This document shows positions 1 through 7,966 of a stretch of 57,363 bases of DNA, one piece after another. The position numbers and the translations under genes were made by a program. The stretch is from an uncultured Spirochaetaceae bacterium (GTDB lineage: Bacteria > Spirochaetota > Spirochaetia > Sphaerochaetales > Sphaerochaetaceae). The stretch covers positions 1 to 57,363 of the forward strand of contig CALXYN010000008.1 in assembly GCA_944392975.1 (NCBI GenBank), read 5' to 3'. Positions within the stretch are counted from its first letter, which is position 1; each line of letters starts with the position of its first letter. The notes beneath the pieces were generated by a model. It was given only the letters and a program-made list of their open reading frames with translations, was not told the DNA's origin and ran no database searches.

Positions 1-2
1 AT

Positions 3-530
3 CAGGGCAAGGGCGTAAGTTACTGCGCAACCTGTGAAGGTCCTTTTATCAAAGGTAAGAGAATCACAGTTGTCGGAGGAGGAGACACAGCCCTCACCGA
101 CGCCCTCTATCTCTCAAAACTTGGCAGTGAGGTGCACATCATCCACAGACGAAATGAGTTCAGGGGTCAGAAGGTCCTGCAAGACAGGGTCATGGCAAAG
201 GATAACATCCATCTCCAGCTTGGAAAGACCGTTGAAAGAATCAACGGGGATGACAAAGGTATCACATCAGTTCTTCTTTCCGATGGGACAGAACTTGCGG
301 TGGATGCTGTCTTCATTTTCGTCGGTATAATCCCGAACTCTGAGCTGCTGGAAGGTTTTGCCGAGCTCGAGAAAGGCTTTGTCGTCACTGATAACGCAAT
401 GGAAACAAGTGTACCGGGACTCTTTGCCGCAGGGGACGTGAGAACGACTCCATTCAGGCAGGTTGTGACAGCTGCAGGAGATGGAGCATCGAGTGCTCAC
501 AGTGCAGACGAATACATTCAGAATCTATAA
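3..530 (+). CDS. trxB: Thioredoxin reductase, 3' part (5' end outside window)
   Basis: This is the C-terminal part of a FAD/NADPH-dependent thioredoxin reductase, which passes electrons from NADPH to thioredoxin. Reading frame 3 is open from the window edge and begins QGKGVSYCATCEG, which holds the redox-active CxxC pair. A Rossmann NADPH-binding stretch (TVVGGGDTALTDALYLSKLG) and the HRRNEFRG motif follow. Near the C terminus the FAD-contacting GLFAAGDVR and the terminal QVVTAAGDGA are present. All are hallmarks of the family. About 175 residues are visible of roughly 310 expected. An intrinsic terminator follows directly, so it ends its transcription unit. The identification is secure; only the missing N terminus is unknown. 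Confidence 0.93.
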   Translation, partial: QGKGVSYCATCEGPFIKGKRITVVGGGDTALTDALYLSKLGSEVHIIHRRNEFRGQKVLQDRVMAKDNIHLQLGKTVERINGDDKGITSVLLSDGTELAVDAVFIFVGIIPNSELLEGFAELEKGFVVTDNAMETSVPGLFAAGDVRTTPFRQVVTAAGDGASSAHSADEYIQNL

Positions 531-545
531 GCTGCAAATTGTGTG

Positions 546-593
546 AAAACACCTTCAAAAAGCCCAAAACAACGCTTTAGAAGGTGTTTTTTC
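546..593 (+). terminator. Intrinsic terminator of trxB
   Basis: A perfect 11-base inverted repeat (AAAACACCTTC at 546-556, GAAGGTGTTTT at 580-590) with a 23-base loop is followed by a short T run. It lies 16 bases after the trxB stop and just before the glgA promoter. Confidence 0.8.
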
Positions 594-594
594 C

Positions 595-623
595 TTGCCT
601 TTATACCGCCCTTAGCAGATAAT
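595..623 (+). promoter_or_regulatory. glgA promoter, leaderless type
   Basis: TTGCCT (595-600), a 17-base spacer and GATAAT (618-623) form a good sigma-70-type promoter. The -10 ends 8 bases before the glgA ATG and no Shine-Dalgarno sequence lies between them. Transcription would start at or within two bases of the start codon. Confidence 0.6.
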
Positions 624-631
624 CTTTAAAT

Positions 632-2068
632 ATGAATGTCCTGATGGTTTCAAGTGAAGCAGTCCCCTTTTCAAAATCTGGAGGGTTGGCTGATGTATTG
701 GGTGCACTGTCCCCTGCCCTGGTGAAAAAAGGCGAGGATGTACGTATTTTCATGCCAATGTATTCTTTCATTGACCACAAGGGATTCAGGAAAGGAGTTT
801 CCTACAAAATTCCAATGCTTGCTTCCGAAGAGGAAGTCTCTACAGTCCACAGAAAACTGGATGGTGTGGAATACATAGGACTCGAACATCCCTATTTTTC
901 CGCTCGAAAGGGAATTTACGGAGATACATCCTTCACACCATATCCAGATAACGGGGAGCGCTTCATGCTCTTTGCCAAAGCGGCAGTACTTTACATGAAG
1001 GCTTCTGGCTGGTATGCAGACATTGTCCACTGTCATGACTGGACAGCAGGTCTTGTTCCGTTCTACGTCAAGGAAGAAGGAATAAAAGCCCATACTGTAT
1101 TCACAATCCACAATCTTGCATATCAGGGAGATTTCTCACGCTTCGATGCTGTGCTGGGCGGAGACAGACTCGACAGTAGCTTCTTCTATGGCAAAGCCGG
1201 AGAGGAACGGCTGAACATGCTCAAAGCAGGTCTCGAGTCAGCTGATGGCATTACCACAGTCTCCCCTACTTATGCAGAGGAAATCCAGACAGAGAAATAT
1301 GGATGTGGGCTCGACTGGCTTCTGAGGGAAAGAAAAGATGACCTGAAGGGCATCCTCAACGGTATGGATACTCACGAATGGAATTCCAGAACGGACAAGT
1401 TCTTTCCAGAGCATTACAGCGTAAAAGACCTTTCAGGCAAGAATGCACTCAAAGAAAGAGTTCTGAAAAAGTATGGCCTGATTGAGGATCCAAGCCTTCC
1501 TCTTTTCACGATGATTTCCAGAATTGCAGATCAGAAAGGATATGCGGAGCTTCTTGGTGGAAACCACCCTGTTCTTGAAGAGCTTCTGTGCCAGAAGAAT
1601 TTCCAGATGCTCATCATCGGAACCGGGGACAAGCACTACGAAGAAAAGCTTATTGATCTTGCAGCAAGGCACGAGAACCTGAGCGTGAAAATTGCTTTCA
1701 GCAGCGAAACAGCGCATGAAGGCGAAGGGGCTGCAGACTTCTTCCTGATGCCATCACGCTATGAACCATGCGGACTTAACCAGATGTATTCCCTCCACTA
1801 TGGAACACTTCCGGTTGCCCATAGGACTGGAGGACTGGCAGATACAATCATAGACATTACAGAACACCCGGATACGGGCACAGGTTTTCTGATGGAGAAT
1901 CTTTCATCGGAAGCCATAATCGATGCTGTAAATCGCGCAATCCGGTTCTATAATGAAGAAAAGGAGAACATGGTGAAAGCCATAAGACGGGCAATGACTA
2001 CGGACCTCTCATGGGACAAGTCGGCCGGTGAATATATAGAGCTTTATAACTCACTGAAAAATAAATGA
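632..2068 (+). CDS. glgA: Glycogen synthase (ADP-glucose type, GT5)
   Basis: GlgA transfers glucose from ADP-glucose to the growing alpha-1,4-glucan in the cytoplasm. The N-terminal ADP-glucose-binding motif SKSGGLADV is at residues 14-22. The C-terminal half carries the GT5 signature EPCGLNQMYS followed by HRTGGLADT. The length of 478 residues matches the family. The start is fixed by KSGG lying about 15 residues in, as usual, and by a promoter ending 8 bases upstream; there is no Shine-Dalgarno sequence. glgC follows after 25 bases, so the two probably form an operon for glycogen storage. No branching enzyme or phosphorylase is in the window. Identification is secure. Confidence 0.95.
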   Translation: MNVLMVSSEAVPFSKSGGLADVLGALSPALVKKGEDVRIFMPMYSFIDHKGFRKGVSYKIPMLASEEEVSTVHRKLDGVEYIGLEHPYFSARKGIYGDTSFTPYPDNGERFMLFAKAAVLYMKASGWYADIVHCHDWTAGLVPFYVKEEGIKAHTVFTIHNLAYQGDFSRFDAVLGGDRLDSSFFYGKAGEERLNMLKAGLESADGITTVSPTYAEEIQTEKYGCGLDWLLRERKDDLKGILNGMDTHEWNSRTDKFFPEHYSVKDLSGKNALKERVLKKYGLIEDPSLPLFTMISRIADQKGYAELLGGNHPVLEELLCQKNFQMLIIGTGDKHYEEKLIDLAARHENLSVKIAFSSETAHEGEGAADFFLMPSRYEPCGLNQMYSLHYGTLPVAHRTGGLADTIIDITEHPDTGTGFLMENLSSEAIIDAVNRAIRFYNEEKENMVKAIRRAMTTDLSWDKSAGEYIELYNSLKNK

Positions 2069-2093
2069 GCAACACATTAGGAGGATTGGAAAA

Positions 2094-3386
2094 ATGAAGA
2101 AAAAGAAAGCAATAGCAATTGTTCTCGGTGGAGGACGAGGAACAAGACTTTATCCGCTGACAATGGACAGAGCAAAGCCAGCTGTACCATTTGCAGGAAA
2201 ATATAGACTTGTAGATATTCCTATTTCCAACTGTATCAACAGTGGAATCAGGCAGATTTACGTCCTCACACAGTTCAACAGTGCCTCTCTTCATAACCAT
2301 ATCGCAAACACATATCAGTTTGACCAGTTCTCTGGTGGTTTTGTTGAAATCCTTGCTGCTGAGCAGACATATGCAAGCGAGAGCTGGTATCAGGGAACAG
2401 CAGATGCCGTAAGGAAGAATCTCAAGCATTTCCATGACCAGAACGCAGATTACTACATCATCCTCTCTGGCGATCAGCTTTACAGAATGGATTTCCAGAA
2501 GATGCTTGACAGACACATCGAGTCAGGTGCTGAGCTCACAATTGCAGCAAAGCCGATTTCAAGAGCTCAGGCAACAGGTCTTGGAATCATCGGAGCAGAT
2601 GAGGAAGGAATCATCAGGAAGTTCTATGAGAAGCCGGCTCCTGATATGGATATCACAGAGTACAAGGTGCCTGCAGAATGTCTGAAGAATCAGCTTTCCG
2701 TCGAAAGAAATACTGAAAATGAATACCTTGCTTCAATGGGTATCTACATCTTCAATGCACAGACCATGGAAGAAGCACTTAACAACGACAAGACAGATTT
2801 CGGAAAGGAAATCATTCCTGAAATCATCAAGACACGCCGTGTAAGTGCCTACCTCTTCAGCGATTTCTGGGAAGACATCGGAACCATCAAGGCTTTCTAC
2901 GAGACAAACCTCAATCTCGCTTCTGAGAAGCCTGCATTCAACTTCTATGATGAGGAGATGCCGATTTACACACACAGAAGACACCTTCCTGCAACAAAGG
3001 CAAACTTCTGCAATATCTCCTGCTCGCTCACATCTGAAGGTTCAATCATCACCAATGCTTACATCGTCAACTCCATTGTCGGTGTCCGTACATTCATCGA
3101 AGCTGGAGCATCGCTTGATGGTGTTTACTGCATGGGTGCCACATTCTACGAAACAGAGGAAGAGAAGGCAGAGAATGCAAAGAAAGGCATTCCAAACATC
3201 GGTATTGGAAAGGCTACAATCATCAAGAGGGCAATTATCGATCAGAATGCAAGAATCGGCTCCAACTGCCGCATCGGTATCGACAATATTCCACGTCCGG
3301 ATGGAGATTTTGAGATGTATTCAATCCACGATGGAATCATCGTCATCAACAAGAATGCAATTATTCCAGATGGCACAGTGATGTAA
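2094..3386 (+). CDS. glgC: Glucose-1-phosphate adenylyltransferase
   Basis: GlgC makes ADP-glucose from glucose-1-phosphate and ATP, the committed step of bacterial glycogen synthesis. The nucleotidyltransferase motif VLGGGRGTRLYPLT lies near the N terminus and is followed by KPAVPFAGKYRLVDIPISN. The metal-site region (LSGDQLYRMD) and a C-terminal left-handed beta-helix (residues ~300-430) are present. The length of 430 residues is typical. A strong Shine-Dalgarno AGGAGG sits 9 bases before the ATG, in contrast to leaderless glgA, consistent with glgC being translated from the glgA transcript. A UUCG-capped terminator follows. Identification is secure. Confidence 0.95.
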   Translation: MKKKKAIAIVLGGGRGTRLYPLTMDRAKPAVPFAGKYRLVDIPISNCINSGIRQIYVLTQFNSASLHNHIANTYQFDQFSGGFVEILAAEQTYASESWYQGTADAVRKNLKHFHDQNADYYIILSGDQLYRMDFQKMLDRHIESGAELTIAAKPISRAQATGLGIIGADEEGIIRKFYEKPAPDMDITEYKVPAECLKNQLSVERNTENEYLASMGIYIFNAQTMEEALNNDKTDFGKEIIPEIIKTRRVSAYLFSDFWEDIGTIKAFYETNLNLASEKPAFNFYDEEMPIYTHRRHLPATKANFCNISCSLTSEGSIITNAYIVNSIVGVRTFIEAGASLDGVYCMGATFYETEEEKAENAKKGIPNIGIGKATIIKRAIIDQNARIGSNCRIGIDNIPRPDGDFEMYSIHDGIIVINKNAIIPDGTVM

Positions 3387-3407
3387 GCACAGCCTAGCTT
3401 GCATAGG

Positions 3408-3432
3408 GGGAACCTTCGGGTTCCCTTTTTTT
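3408..3432 (+). terminator. Intrinsic terminator of glgAC
   Basis: The stem GGGAACC/GGTTCCC (3408-3414, 3419-3425) is closed by a UUCG tetraloop and followed by seven Ts. It sits 21 bases after the glgC stop. Confidence 0.92.
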
Positions 3433-3435
3433 GAC

Positions 3436-3470
3436 AAGAAAAATCCCATGTACCATTGAGATACATGGGA
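3436..3470 (-). terminator. Intrinsic terminator of ilvE (minus strand)
   Basis: The inverted repeat TCCCATGTA/TACATGGGA (3444-3452, 3462-3470) is followed on the minus strand by a T run (plus-strand As at 3439-3443). It terminates the leftward ilvE gene. It is separate from the glgC terminator only 10 bases away, so this convergent pair has one terminator per strand. Confidence 0.8.
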
Positions 3471-3494
3471 AAAGAGCAAACAAAACATCTGGAA

Positions 3495-4520
3495 TCAACA
3501 GATTTTCCTGATCCAGCCTTCTGGAGCTTCAACATCTCCATTCTGAATACCTGTAAGAGTTTCCCTGAGTTTTCCAAGAACAGGTCCGAATTCATTCATG
3601 CCGGAAGGAACCATGATTTTCTCATCATGATTGTCAATCTCCCCTACCGGAGAAATAACGGCTGCGGTACCGCAGACACCGACTTCGGCAAATTCTTTGA
3701 CCTCCTCAAATGGAACCTGTCTCTCTTCAACAGTGAGGCCAAGATACTCCTTTGCAACATAGACAAGTGAGCGTCTTGTTATTGACGGGAGGATTGTCGA
3801 GGATTTCGGAGTAACAAGCTTTCCGTCCTTTGTGACGAAGAGGAAATTAGCACCACCCGTCTCCTCTACATATGTCCGTGTACCTGCATCGAGGAACATG
3901 TTCTCATTGTATCCTCTGCTGTGAGCAAGTTCTCCCGCATAAAGAGACATTGCATAGTTAAGACCTGCTTTTATATCTCCGGTTCCATGAGGGGCTGCCC
4001 TGTCGTAATCAGAGACACAGATCTTTATTGGCTTCACACCACCCTTGAAATATGGTCCGACCGGAGTACAGAAAAGCCTGAACTGATATTCAGGAGCTGG
4101 CGCTACACCGATGACAGGACCTGAGCCAAAAAGGAATGGACGCACATAAAGTGTGGCACCAGTACCATATGGAGGCACCCATGCAGCATTGGCCTTTACA
4201 GTCTCATCAAGTGCGTGGAGGAACATCTCTGTGGAAACTTCTGGAATAAGGAGACGGCGAGCAGAACTCTGGAGACGTTCAGCATTGAGATCCGGACGGA
4301 ATGTGACAATGCTTCCATCTTTCTGGGTATAAGCCTTGAGGCCTTCAAAACATGTCTGTGCATACTGAAGAACGCCAGCACATTCAGACATGGTGATGGT
4401 ATTATCCTTTGTAAGCTTTCCTTCTTCCCATGCACCATTTTTCCATTCTGCATAGTAACGGTAATCTGTGGGCATGTAACCGAATCCAAGCTCACCCCAT
4501 TTAATATCCTTCTTTTCCAT
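3495..4520 (-). CDS. ilvE: Branched-chain amino acid aminotransferase
   Basis: This is a PLP-dependent class IV aminotransferase that interconverts branched-chain 2-oxo acids and Val/Leu/Ile using glutamate. The type-II (large) form is indicated by 341 residues, by SARRLLIPEV in the N-terminal half, by DIKAGLNYA around the likely PLP lysine, and by VEETGGANFLFV downstream. The C terminus has GTAAVISPVGEI, also typical. The minus-strand start has a purine-rich GAGAGG site upstream, so this gene uses a conventional leader. It is flanked by its own terminator and reads away from the Nudix gene. No other ilv or leu genes are in the window. Confidence 0.92.
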   Translation of the reverse strand: MEKKDIKWGELGFGYMPTDYRYYAEWKNGAWEEGKLTKDNTITMSECAGVLQYAQTCFEGLKAYTQKDGSIVTFRPDLNAERLQSSARRLLIPEVSTEMFLHALDETVKANAAWVPPYGTGATLYVRPFLFGSGPVIGVAPAPEYQFRLFCTPVGPYFKGGVKPIKICVSDYDRAAPHGTGDIKAGLNYAMSLYAGELAHSRGYNENMFLDAGTRTYVEETGGANFLFVTKDGKLVTPKSSTILPSITRRSLVYVAKEYLGLTVEERQVPFEEVKEFAEVGVCGTAAVISPVGEIDNHDEKIMVPSGMNEFGPVLGKLRETLTGIQNGDVEAPEGWIRKIC

Positions 4521-4568
4521 AATGCACCTCTCAGAAGAAAAATATAGCTAGATAGTAGAACTCTGCCT

Positions 4569-4967
4569 TCAGCTATTCAAGAGAAGAGAGACCACTCTGT
4601 CGCGGATTTGGCAATCTGATGGGCCCATATCGAGAAGAAGAAGTTCTTCTCGCCCAACCCACTTGATTTCTGAATGGACGCTTAGCGAGAAATCATCGGA
4701 CAGAATGCTTATCAGATGAGCATTCAGATGGTAGAGAGTATCTTTGTTGATGAAGTCAAAAGAGAGAAAGGATTCTCCCACAGAAACCGGCACACCCAGC
4801 TCTTCCAGGTACTCGCGCTTCAATGTGTCCTCATCCCTCTCGCCCCAGCGCTGCTTGCCTCCAGGGAATTCCCATTTTCCAGAAAGAGCACCGCCTTCTA
4901 TTCTGTGGGCAACCAGAACCATATTGCTTCTTATTGCAACACCTGCTGTAGTAATCCGTTCATTCAT
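4569..4967 (-). CDS. Nudix hydrolase, MutT-like
   Basis: This small (132 residues) cytoplasmic Nudix pyrophosphohydrolase probably cleans up an oxidised or surplus nucleotide. The full Nudix box GX5EX7REXXEEXG begins at the second glycine of FPGGKQRW (around residue 38) and ends REYLEELGV. The N terminus with TTAGVAIRSN and the FPGGK lead-in resemble 8-oxo-dGTP diphosphatases, but substrate cannot be read from the sequence. Its start is supported by a -10 hexamer TATAAT ending 6 bases upstream, which overlaps the stop codon of the preceding gene. It therefore probably has its own leaderless transcript as well as readthrough. Confidence 0.85.
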   Translation of the reverse strand: MNERITTAGVAIRSNMVLVAHRIEGGALSGKWEFPGGKQRWGERDEDTLKREYLEELGVPVSVGESFLSFDFINKDTLYHLNAHLISILSDDFSLSVHSEIKWVGREELLLLDMGPSDCQIRDRVVSLLLNS

Positions 4968-4973
4968 TTTTTA

Positions 4974-4979
4974 ATTATA
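4974..4979 (-). promoter_or_regulatory. Nudix gene -10 element, leaderless type
   Basis: A perfect minus-strand TATAAT ends 6 bases before the Nudix ATG, with no Shine-Dalgarno sequence between. It overlaps the TAA stop of the upstream membrane gene. No good -35 is apparent. Confidence 0.45.
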
Positions 4980-5382
4980 GCAGAACAATGTGGGGAAAAA
5001 GAAAATGAATAAGGGCAATCACAAGAGAAAACAGGCCAAGCTTCCTCACTTTCTGTTTCTTTCCGGCAAGGTAGGCATCTGAACGTTCCCTGTTCTTTTC
5101 CGAATAAAGCAGACGGAAGAAAAATGCCATGAAAAGTACGGATAACGACGGAACAAGATCCCCGATTATGGCAGGCCCAGGAGACATCGGCAGGAATAGA
5201 TTTAGAAGAGAAATCAGGAGGCCTGCCGCAAAATAGATATTGAGACGCTTGCTGTCTTCTCTGAGTCTCGATTTGACTTTAATCATAAAAGACAGCTTCC
5301 TTCTATATGAATCCACAAGAATGAGAAGAGCAGAAAAGACAAGATAGGCGACAGAGAGCAAGTAAAGCTGTATCATCTGCAC
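4975..5382 (-). CDS. Small integral membrane protein, unknown function
   Basis: This 135-residue protein is not recognised. It is strongly hydrophobic, with about four predicted membrane segments (residues ~4-24, ~48-66, ~70-92, ~113-133). A basic loop (YRRKLSFMIKVKSRLREDSKR) separates the first two, and a KKQKVRK stretch precedes the last. It has no catalytic motif and no signal-peptidase site. It overlaps the upstream NnrDE gene by 10 bases and ends 7 bases before the Nudix gene, so it is probably translated from the nnr transcript. No link to NAD(P)HX repair is known. Confidence 0.65.
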   Translation of the reverse strand: MQMIQLYLLSVAYLVFSALLILVDSYRRKLSFMIKVKSRLREDSKRLNIYFAAGLLISLLNLFLPMSPGPAIIGDLVPSLSVLFMAFFFRLLYSEKNRERSDAYLAGKKQKVRKLGLFSLVIALIHFLFPHIVLL

Positions 5383-6740
5383 CTTCCTGTCATGAGTATC
5401 AATTCTTCCGCCGAATAATAACCATACTCCTCATGGGCTTTTTTTCCAGCTCTCTGGTGAAGTATAACGCCATCAATTGCCGCGCGAAGAGGTGATTCCC
5501 CCTCTCCCATCAATGCTGTGATGATTCCAGAAAGAACATCTCCCGATCCTGCGACTCCAATGGATGGATTAGAACCGTCATAAACGAAAATTCTCTCACC
5601 ATCAGTTATCCAGAGAACAGATGACTTAAGAACCACAATGCTTTCTGTCTTCTGAGAAAGACTTCTAAGGGATGAAGAAAGAGTCTCCGGATTCCCAAGA
5701 CCATCAGGAATGGAAAGAGAGGCCATCAGGCGACGGTATTCCCCGATATGAGGGGTAAGCACGGCCCGATAAGAGAAAATATGTCCAGAAACGAAACGGA
5801 GCGCATCTGCATCTATCACAAAATTCTTACCCGATTCTACTACGCGGCGAAAAAGCTCTCTGTTGCCATCACCCCACCCCGGACCGACAGCAAGGGCATC
5901 AAAGTGAGACAAATCTGCATTTTCAGGGGAAGAAATGATGACTGCAGGATTTTCATCCCTGATTCTCTCTGAATCTGTAATGATAGTCACAAGCCCTGCT
6001 CCGGAAAAGAATGCAGCACGGGCAGAAAGCCGAGGAGCTCCTGTATATTTATCAGAGCCTCCGACAATAGCAATATGTCCCCGGCTGTTCTTATAATCTG
6101 AAATGGAAAAAACAGGCATTGAGGAATCACTGTCCGAAAGCAGGAACATGTTTGTCTCCGCGTTCTCTGTTTCTTTATCAGGAAAACCAGGATTTGCCAG
6201 CAGAATCTTCCCCGCGTTCTTTCTCAAAGATGGCTCGAAAAACACATCTTTCAAAGCCATGAAAGCCACAGTCACGTCAGCATTCACAAGTGAAGCAGAT
6301 GGAACATCAAGAGATATCACAATCTTTCCGGTATTTGCGCCTTCTATTGCAGCTTTAGTCCGCTCATCAGCTTCTCCATGAAAGCCGAAACCGAAAAGTG
6401 CATCATAAACAGTATCATAACCATATGTTGATTCGACTATATCCAGCGAAGATGGAAGAAGCGTCCTTCTTCTTATATTCTCAGAGTTTCCTTTTTCACT
6501 GAGAAAGAAGATATCAGGCTTAACACCTGCTTCCAGAAGCAAAAGTGACAATGCAAGTCCATCAGAACCATTATTTCCCGGTCCCACCATCACAAGGACA
6601 CGGCCACTGACATATTCTCTTGTAAGCTCAAAAGCTTTCTTTGCAGCATTGTCTATCAATGTGCTTTCATCAAGACCATATTCAGCAATAAGAGCATGAT
6701 CCAACCGGGATGAAGCTTTAAGAGAGAGTATCGGGCGCAT
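5373..6740 (-). CDS. nnrDE: Bifunctional NAD(P)H-hydrate epimerase / ADP-dependent dehydratase
   Basis: This enzyme repairs damaged NADHX and NADPHX. The N-terminal epimerase half (YjeF_N) carries GPGNNGSDG at residues ~53-61. The C-terminal ADP-dependent dehydratase half carries the ribokinase-like GVAGSGDVLSGIITAL near its end, with the catalytic aspartate in GSGD. The length of 455 residues fits the fused form. An in-frame GTG at 6764 would extend it by 8 residues. I prefer ATG 6740 because family N termini start at the equivalent of PILSLKASSRLD, and because a strong promoter (GTGACA, 17 bases, TATTAT) ends 7 bases before that ATG. It leads the group with the membrane protein and the Nudix gene. 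Confidence 0.88.
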   Translation of the reverse strand: MRPILSLKASSRLDHALIAEYGLDESTLIDNAAKKAFELTREYVSGRVLVMVGPGNNGSDGLALSLLLLEAGVKPDIFFLSEKGNSENIRRRTLLPSSLDIVESTYGYDTVYDALFGFGFHGEADERTKAAIEGANTGKIVISLDVPSASLVNADVTVAFMALKDVFFEPSLRKNAGKILLANPGFPDKETENAETNMFLLSDSDSSMPVFSISDYKNSRGHIAIVGGSDKYTGAPRLSARAAFFSGAGLVTIITDSERIRDENPAVIISSPENADLSHFDALAVGPGWGDGNRELFRRVVESGKNFVIDADALRFVSGHIFSYRAVLTPHIGEYRRLMASLSIPDGLGNPETLSSSLRSLSQKTESIVVLKSSVLWITDGERIFVYDGSNPSIGVAGSGDVLSGIITALMGEGESPLRAAIDGVILHQRAGKKAHEEYGYYSAEELILMTGRCR

Positions 6741-6747
6741 ATCAGGA

Positions 6748-6776
6748 ATAATAGCTTCTATCACTTAAATTGTCAC
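6748..6776 (-). promoter_or_regulatory. nnrDE promoter, leaderless type
   Basis: On the minus strand, GTGACA (6776-6771), a 17-base spacer and TATTAT (6753-6748) form a promoter. The -10 ends 7 bases before ATG 6740, and there is no Shine-Dalgarno site. The -35 matches the consensus at five of six bases. Confidence 0.6.
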
Positions 6777-6810
6777 TTGACTACAAAGCTCTTTCCGTTC
6801 TAGTGTTCAA

Positions 6811-6886
6811 AGCGTCTAGGGGTGGCTAAGGCCTGAGATTATACCCTCGAACCTGATCTGGATAATACCAGCGAAGGGAACGGCAG
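6811..6886 (+). promoter_or_regulatory. TPP (THI-box) riboswitch
   Basis: The conserved thi-box elements are present in order: GGGGTGGC, GGCCTGAGATTATACCC, AACCTGATCTGGATAATACCAGCG and AGGGAAC. They match the core of TPP riboswitches closely. The element lies directly upstream of thiBPQ, so TPP would switch thiamine uptake off. Downstream, AAATCCC (about 6891-6897) can pair, with one mismatch, with TTTTGGG around the thiB Shine-Dalgarno GGGAG (6915-6919). This suggests control of translation initiation; no clear terminator hairpin was seen. The expression-platform model is inference. Confidence 0.95.
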
Positions 6887-6925
6887 ATTTCAAATCCCCG
6901 GATAATCTATTTTTGGGAGATGCTA

Positions 6926-7939
6926 ATGAAGAAGGCACTCTTTATTATGCTTTTTGCATTTGCAGCACTGTCAGCTGTAATGGCACAGGCTGCAGCGGAG
7001 GAAGATGTTCTCACAGTCTATTCCTATGACTCTTTCGCCAGTGACTGGGGTCCGGCAGGAAAGCTTATTCCAGCATTCGAGGAAGAGACAGGAATCAAGG
7101 TCAACCTTGTCAGCGCAGGAGATGGAGTTGAAATGATCTCACGCGTAGAACTCGAGGGAGAAGACACGAATGCAGATGTCATCCTTGGTGTCACGGATGA
7201 CTTTGCGTACAGAGCGTACCCATATATTGAGAGTTATGAGTCCCCTGTTCTCAGCGATATTCCTGACGAGCTGAAATTTGATCCTGAAAACCGCCTTATC
7301 CCATTCGATTACGGTGCATTCGCATTTGTGTGGGATTCAGAGTGCGGCCTTGATAAACCAAAATCTCTTTCCGATCTCACAGATTCCCAGTATGAGAACA
7401 AGGTCATACTCATCGATCCAAGAACCTCTTCTGTAGGACTTGGTCTTCTTCTCTGGACATACAACATCTATGGAGACGGAGAGGAGTTTGAATCATGGTG
7501 GAAGGCAATGAAGGACAATGCGCTTACCATCGCTGATGGCTGGTCATCCGCATACGGTCTTTTCACAGAGGGAGAGGCTCCTATCGTACTTTCATATACG
7601 ACAAGCCCTGTTTATCATGTCATGAATGACAATACAACGCGCTATCAGGCAATTGTATTCCCCGAAGGCCATGAAGCCACAATTGAGGGAATCGGTATTG
7701 TAAAGGGCACTGACAAGAGAGAAGAAGCGGAGAAATTCGTCGATTTCATCCTCACAGAGGCTCAGATTGATATCGCGGTTGCAAACTCCATGTATCCAGT
7801 AAACAGCTCAATCGAGCTTCCTGATGCATTTGATTGGGCACCAAAACCGGATGTTCTTTTCAGAAGCGGGGCCACAGATCCGGCAAAGGTTGAAGAACTC
7901 CAGACAAAATGGCTGGAAATAATGACGGAAATCAACTGA
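6926..7939 (+). CDS. thiB: Thiamine/TPP ABC transporter, periplasmic binding protein
   Basis: This is the solute-binding protein that captures thiamine or its phosphates in the periplasm for ThiPQ. A type I signal peptide (residues 1-~22, KKALFIMLFAFAALSAVMAQA) leads into the TbpA-type sequence VLTVYSYDSFASDWGP. The family motif SAGDGVEMISRVELEGE with ADVILGVTD follows. There is no lipobox cysteine. I use ATG 6926 rather than 6920 because GGGAG (6915-6919) would touch the first ATG but lies 6 bases before the second. It is the first gene of thiBPQ, 27 bases from thiP, under the TPP riboswitch. About 337 residues is normal. Confidence 0.93.
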   Translation: MKKALFIMLFAFAALSAVMAQAAAEEDVLTVYSYDSFASDWGPAGKLIPAFEEETGIKVNLVSAGDGVEMISRVELEGEDTNADVILGVTDDFAYRAYPYIESYESPVLSDIPDELKFDPENRLIPFDYGAFAFVWDSECGLDKPKSLSDLTDSQYENKVILIDPRTSSVGLGLLLWTYNIYGDGEEFESWWKAMKDNALTIADGWSSAYGLFTEGEAPIVLSYTTSPVYHVMNDNTTRYQAIVFPEGHEATIEGIGIVKGTDKREEAEKFVDFILTEAQIDIAVANSMYPVNSSIELPDAFDWAPKPDVLFRSGATDPAKVEELQTKWLEIMTEIN

Positions 7940-7966
7940 ATTTTTCTGTTATAATGAGGAGGAGCC

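Noticed and set aside
671-1111. 146-codon open frame opposite glgA
   Set aside because: It lies entirely within glgA, has no recognisable domain or ribosome site, and reflects codon bias of the real gene.
6764-6764. GTG start for nnrDE
   Set aside because: It has no ribosome site and lies upstream of the -10 of a good promoter that ends 7 bases before ATG 6740.
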